A stretch of DNA of 6,890 bases, taken from contig PMJE01000238.1 of the NCBI GenBank assembly GCA_003157315.1, forward strand, positions 1 to 6,890. Reading direction: 5' to 3'. Positions 4,490-6,890 of this stretch are shown here, in pieces. Numbering within the stretch: the first letter of the stretch is position 1; every line of letters starts with the position of its first letter. The notes under the pieces are model-generated. The model searched no databases and was not told the DNA's origin. It saw only the letters and a program-made list of their open reading frames with translations. This DNA is from Myxococcales bacterium (GTDB lineage Bacteria; Myxococcota; Polyangia; Fen-1088). The position numbers and the translations under genes were made by a program.

Positions 4490-6890
4490 TCAGGATTCGA
4501 TGAGAGTCCGCAGCCTTTCGGTCCAGCGTTGCACGATGTCGCCCAAGGTGTCCGCAGGCAGGGCAGCCCCTCCTTGCGCCATGTCCTGCCGGCCACCGCC
4601 CTTGCCACCCAGTTCCTGCAATAGCAAGTTCACGATCTTCCCTGCATTGAGCTTGTCCTGCGCGGCCGGCGTGACCGCACACACCATCGCGACCTTGCCC
4701 TCGACCGCGCCCACCAGGACCAGCACGCCAGGATCCATTCGCGGCTTGAGCTTGTCCGCGGTCTCGCGCAGGATCTTCGGATCGCCCACGCCTACGTCGT
4801 GCACCAGCAGCCAGTACTTGCCGATTTGTTGGCGATGGGCCAGGGGGTCGCGTGAGCCACCGGATGCAATCTGCGCCTTTAGCTTGCCGATTTCCTTCTC
4901 GCGATCGCGCAACTCGCCTTGCTGCTTTTCCAGCCGCGCGGCGACTTCAAAGGGAGCGGCACGCAGGATCGACGCGGCCTCGCCGAGCTCGTTCTCCATG
5001 CGCCGCACGAGTGCCAGCGCGCCCAGACCGGTCACGGCTTCCAGGCGCCGCACACCCTGGGCCACGCCGCTCTCCTCCACGATCTTGATGAGCCCGATAT
5101 CGCCTGTCCGCTGCACATGCGTGCCGCCGCAGAACTCCTTGGACTCGCCCATGGTCATGACCCGCACTGTGTCGCCGTATTTCTCGCCGAAGAATGCGAC
5201 GGCTCCAGCCTGTTTGGCTTGAGCAATGGGCAACACATCGGTATTGACCGGCAGGTTGCGCAGTACGCGGAGGTTGGCCAGGTCTTCGACCTTCTGCTTG
5301 TCTTCGGGGGAAAGCGGCGCGAGGTGAGAGAAGTCGAAACGCAGGCGCTCCGGCGCGACCAGAGAGCCTTTCTGGGCCACGTGTTCGCCCAGCACCGTGC
5401 GCAGTGCCCAGTGCAGAAGATGCGTGGCCGAGTGGTTGCGCCGAATGGCGTTGCGGCGCTCGACGTCCACAGCTAGTTCCAAGGTGTCGCCCACCTGGAT
5501 ACGCCCGCTCACGATCTCGCACATGTGAACGGCGAGTGACGAGAGTGGCCGCTTGCTATCGATCACCTTGAGCGCGCCCAGCGGTCCAGTCGCGGTACCC
5601 GTGTCGCCGACCTGGCCGCCCTGCTCGCCGTAGAAGGGGGTCTCGCGGCAGATGACGGCAACGGGAGACTTGCACGGGGCCGCCACGCTGGTGACCTCCT
5701 GGCCATCGGCCACGATTGCCACGATTGCGCTCTTGGCGGTCATCTCGTCGTAACCGAGAAACTTCGTCGGGCCGACCCGGTCAAGGATGCTCTGGAACAC
5801 GCCCTCCACCGCCAGTTCGCCCGAGCCTACGAATTCGGCGCGGCGGCGCTGTTCATTCATGCTGGTCTCGAATCCAGCTTCGTCGACGGTGAACTGGTTC
5901 GCAGAGGCAATCACGCGAGTCAAGTCGAAGGGGAAGCCGTAGGTGTCGTAGAGCCTAAAAGCGACCCCGCCCGGAATCATGCGGTCAGGGCGCTTGGCCA
6001 TCTCATCGTCGAGCATGCGCATGCCACGGATCAGCACGTCGCGGAAGCTGTTTTCTTCCTCGCGTGTGATGGCCTCGATAACGCTGCGGCGATCACGCAG
6101 CTCGGGGTAGACGTCCCCCATCATGTCCACCACCAGGCCCGCGAGCCTAGGAAAATGGCTCCCGCTGCGAAGTCCCAGCAACCAGCCGTGATAGATGGCG
6201 CGCCTCATGATCCGGCGCAAGACGTATTCGCGACCAGTCTTTTCGGGGAAAACCCCGTCAGCAATGAGAAACGCGGCGGTGCGGGCGTGGTCCGCAATGG
6301 CGCGCATGGAAACCGCAGTCGAGCCGTCGCTGTAGTCTTCCGGCACGAAGGTCTTGCTCGTCAGCTTCTCGACTTCGGCGATCAGCGGCCGAATCAGATC
6401 AGTTTCGTAGTTGGATCGGAAACCGCCCAGCACGGCACACAGGCGCTCCAGCCCCATGCCGGTGTCGACCGAGGGTTTGGGCAGTGGCCGGCGCGTGCGA
6501 TCGGGCAGCTGCTCGAACTGCATGAAGACGAGGTTCCAGATCTCGACCCAGCGGTCGCAGTCGCAGGCCGGCCCCTGACAGGCGCGGCCAGCCGCAACTT
6601 CGGGGCAGGGGATGTCATCGCCTTGGTGGTAGTGGATCTCGCTGCACGGGCCGCAGGGACCGACCTCGCCCATGGCCCAGAAGTTGTCCTTGTCGCCGAG
6701 CCCCAGGACTCGATCGTCGCCCACGCCAGCCACCTTCTTCCATAGCAGGCGCGCTTCGTCGTCGCTGTGATGTACGGTGTACACAAGGCGCTTGGGGTCG
6801 ATGGCATACCCCTTGACCAGAAGGTCGTAGGCGAACCGGATAGCATCGGCCTTGAAGTAGTCGCCGAAAGAAAAGTTGCCCAGCATCTCG
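4490..6890 (-). CDS. alaS: Alanyl-tRNA synthetase, missing only its N-terminus
   Basis: The frame is open from the right edge to the TGA at 4492-4490, giving 799 residues; by comparison with the roughly 880-residue family, about 80 N-terminal residues lie outside. The first in-window methionine (6886) is internal: it begins MLGNFSFGDYFK, a well-known conserved block, and Glu precedes it. Numbering from that Met, the class II aminoacylation core includes GPCGPCSEIHY (75-86) and the motif 3 region DTGMGLERL (141-149). The tRNA-recognition segment includes EYVLRRIMRRA (220-230). The editing domain has both zinc-ligand motifs intact, HSATH (485-489) and CGGTH (586-590), so mischarged Ser/Gly-tRNA-Ala can be cleared. 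A coiled-coil linker (about 645-672) leads to the C-Ala/DHHA1 domain with GGKGGGRQDMAQGG (760-773). It charges tRNA-Ala in the cytoplasm. A Cys-rich insertion lies at 94-110. It is probably the first gene of a transcript with the acyltransferase. Confidence 0.98.
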   Translation of the reverse strand, partial: EMLGNFSFGDYFKADAIRFAYDLLVKGYAIDPKRLVYTVHHSDDEARLLWKKVAGVGDDRVLGLGDKDNFWAMGEVGPCGPCSEIHYHQGDDIPCPEVAAGRACQGPACDCDRWVEIWNLVFMQFEQLPDRTRRPLPKPSVDTGMGLERLCAVLGGFRSNYETDLIRPLIAEVEKLTSKTFVPEDYSDGSTAVSMRAIADHARTAAFLIADGVFPEKTGREYVLRRIMRRAIYHGWLLGLRSGSHFPRLAGLVVDMMGDVYPELRDRRSVIEAITREEENSFRDVLIRGMRMLDDEMAKRPDRMIPGGVAFRLYDTYGFPFDLTRVIASANQFTVDEAGFETSMNEQRRRAEFVGSGELAVEGVFQSILDRVGPTKFLGYDEMTAKSAIVAIVADGQEVTSVAAPCKSPVAVICRETPFYGEQGGQVGDTGTATGPLGALKVIDSKRPLSSLAVHMCEIVSGRIQVGDTLELAVDVERRNAIRRNHSATHLLHWALRTVLGEHVAQKGSLVAPERLRFDFSHLAPLSPEDKQKVEDLANLRVLRNLPVNTDVLPIAQAKQAGAVAFFGEKYGDTVRVMTMGESKEFCGGTHVQRTGDIGLIKIVEESGVAQGVRRLEAVTGLGALALVRRMENELGEAASILRAAPFEVAARLEKQQGELRDREKEIGKLKAQIASGGSRDPLAHRQQIGKYWLLVHDVGVGDPKILRETADKLKPRMDPGVLVLVGAVEGKVAMVCAVTPAAQDKLNAGKIVNLLLQELGGKGGGRQDMAQGGAALPADTLGDIVQRWTERLRTLIES

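Noticed and set aside
4350..5222. Long plus-strand open frame (290 codons) opposite alaS and the acyltransferase start
   Set aside because: Ser/Pro/Arg-rich low-complexity translation with no motif, antisense to the strongly conserved alaS; a compositional artefact.
6155..6745. Plus-strand open frame opposite the alaS core
   Set aside because: Antisense to conserved synthetase motifs, with no domain-like pattern of its own.

Overview
The window is GC-rich and densely coded. It reads as an ordinary chromosomal stretch from a proteobacterium-like organism, most plausibly a myxobacterial or deltaproteobacterial relative (Myxococcota). That guess rests on the cytoplasmic Ser/Thr kinase joined through one membrane helix to a PEGA-type domain, the style of AlaS with a Cys-rich insertion, and the strong G/C third-position bias. 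It is inference, not a database assignment.

Layout, left to right. (1) The 3' part of a plsC-like 1-acyl-glycerol-3-phosphate acyltransferase runs rightward and stops at 394. (2) A tRNA-Val(CAC) gene follows on the opposite strand (415-486), with a plausible sigma70-type promoter just upstream of it on that strand. (3) About 230 bp with no convincing gene (487-718). (4) A leftward zinc-dependent medium-chain dehydrogenase (719-1774). (5) A leftward transmembrane Ser/Thr protein kinase (1897-3501), preceded by a short non-coding stretch that carries a 14-bp tandem repeat. (6) A leftward lysophospholipid acyltransferase-like gene (3638-4465). (7) The 3' nine-tenths or so of alaS, leftward, with its start beyond the right edge.

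Everything except the plsC fragment lies on the minus strand. alaS and the second acyltransferase are 24 bp apart and are probably co-transcribed. The kinase follows after 136 bp and the dehydrogenase after another 122 bp; each could be read through or have its own promoter. Functionally the window mixes translation (AlaS, tRNA-Val), membrane lipid acylation (two different PlsC-superfamily enzymes), signalling (kinase) and redox metabolism (dehydrogenase). I see no mobile element, CRISPR array, phage gene, defence island or obviously new multi-gene system. The points worth a second look are small: the in-frame, Shine-Dalgarno-less alaS/acyltransferase junction, the unusual spacing of the acyltransferase His/Asp motif, the tandem repeat in front of the kinase, and the kinase's outer domain and tail.
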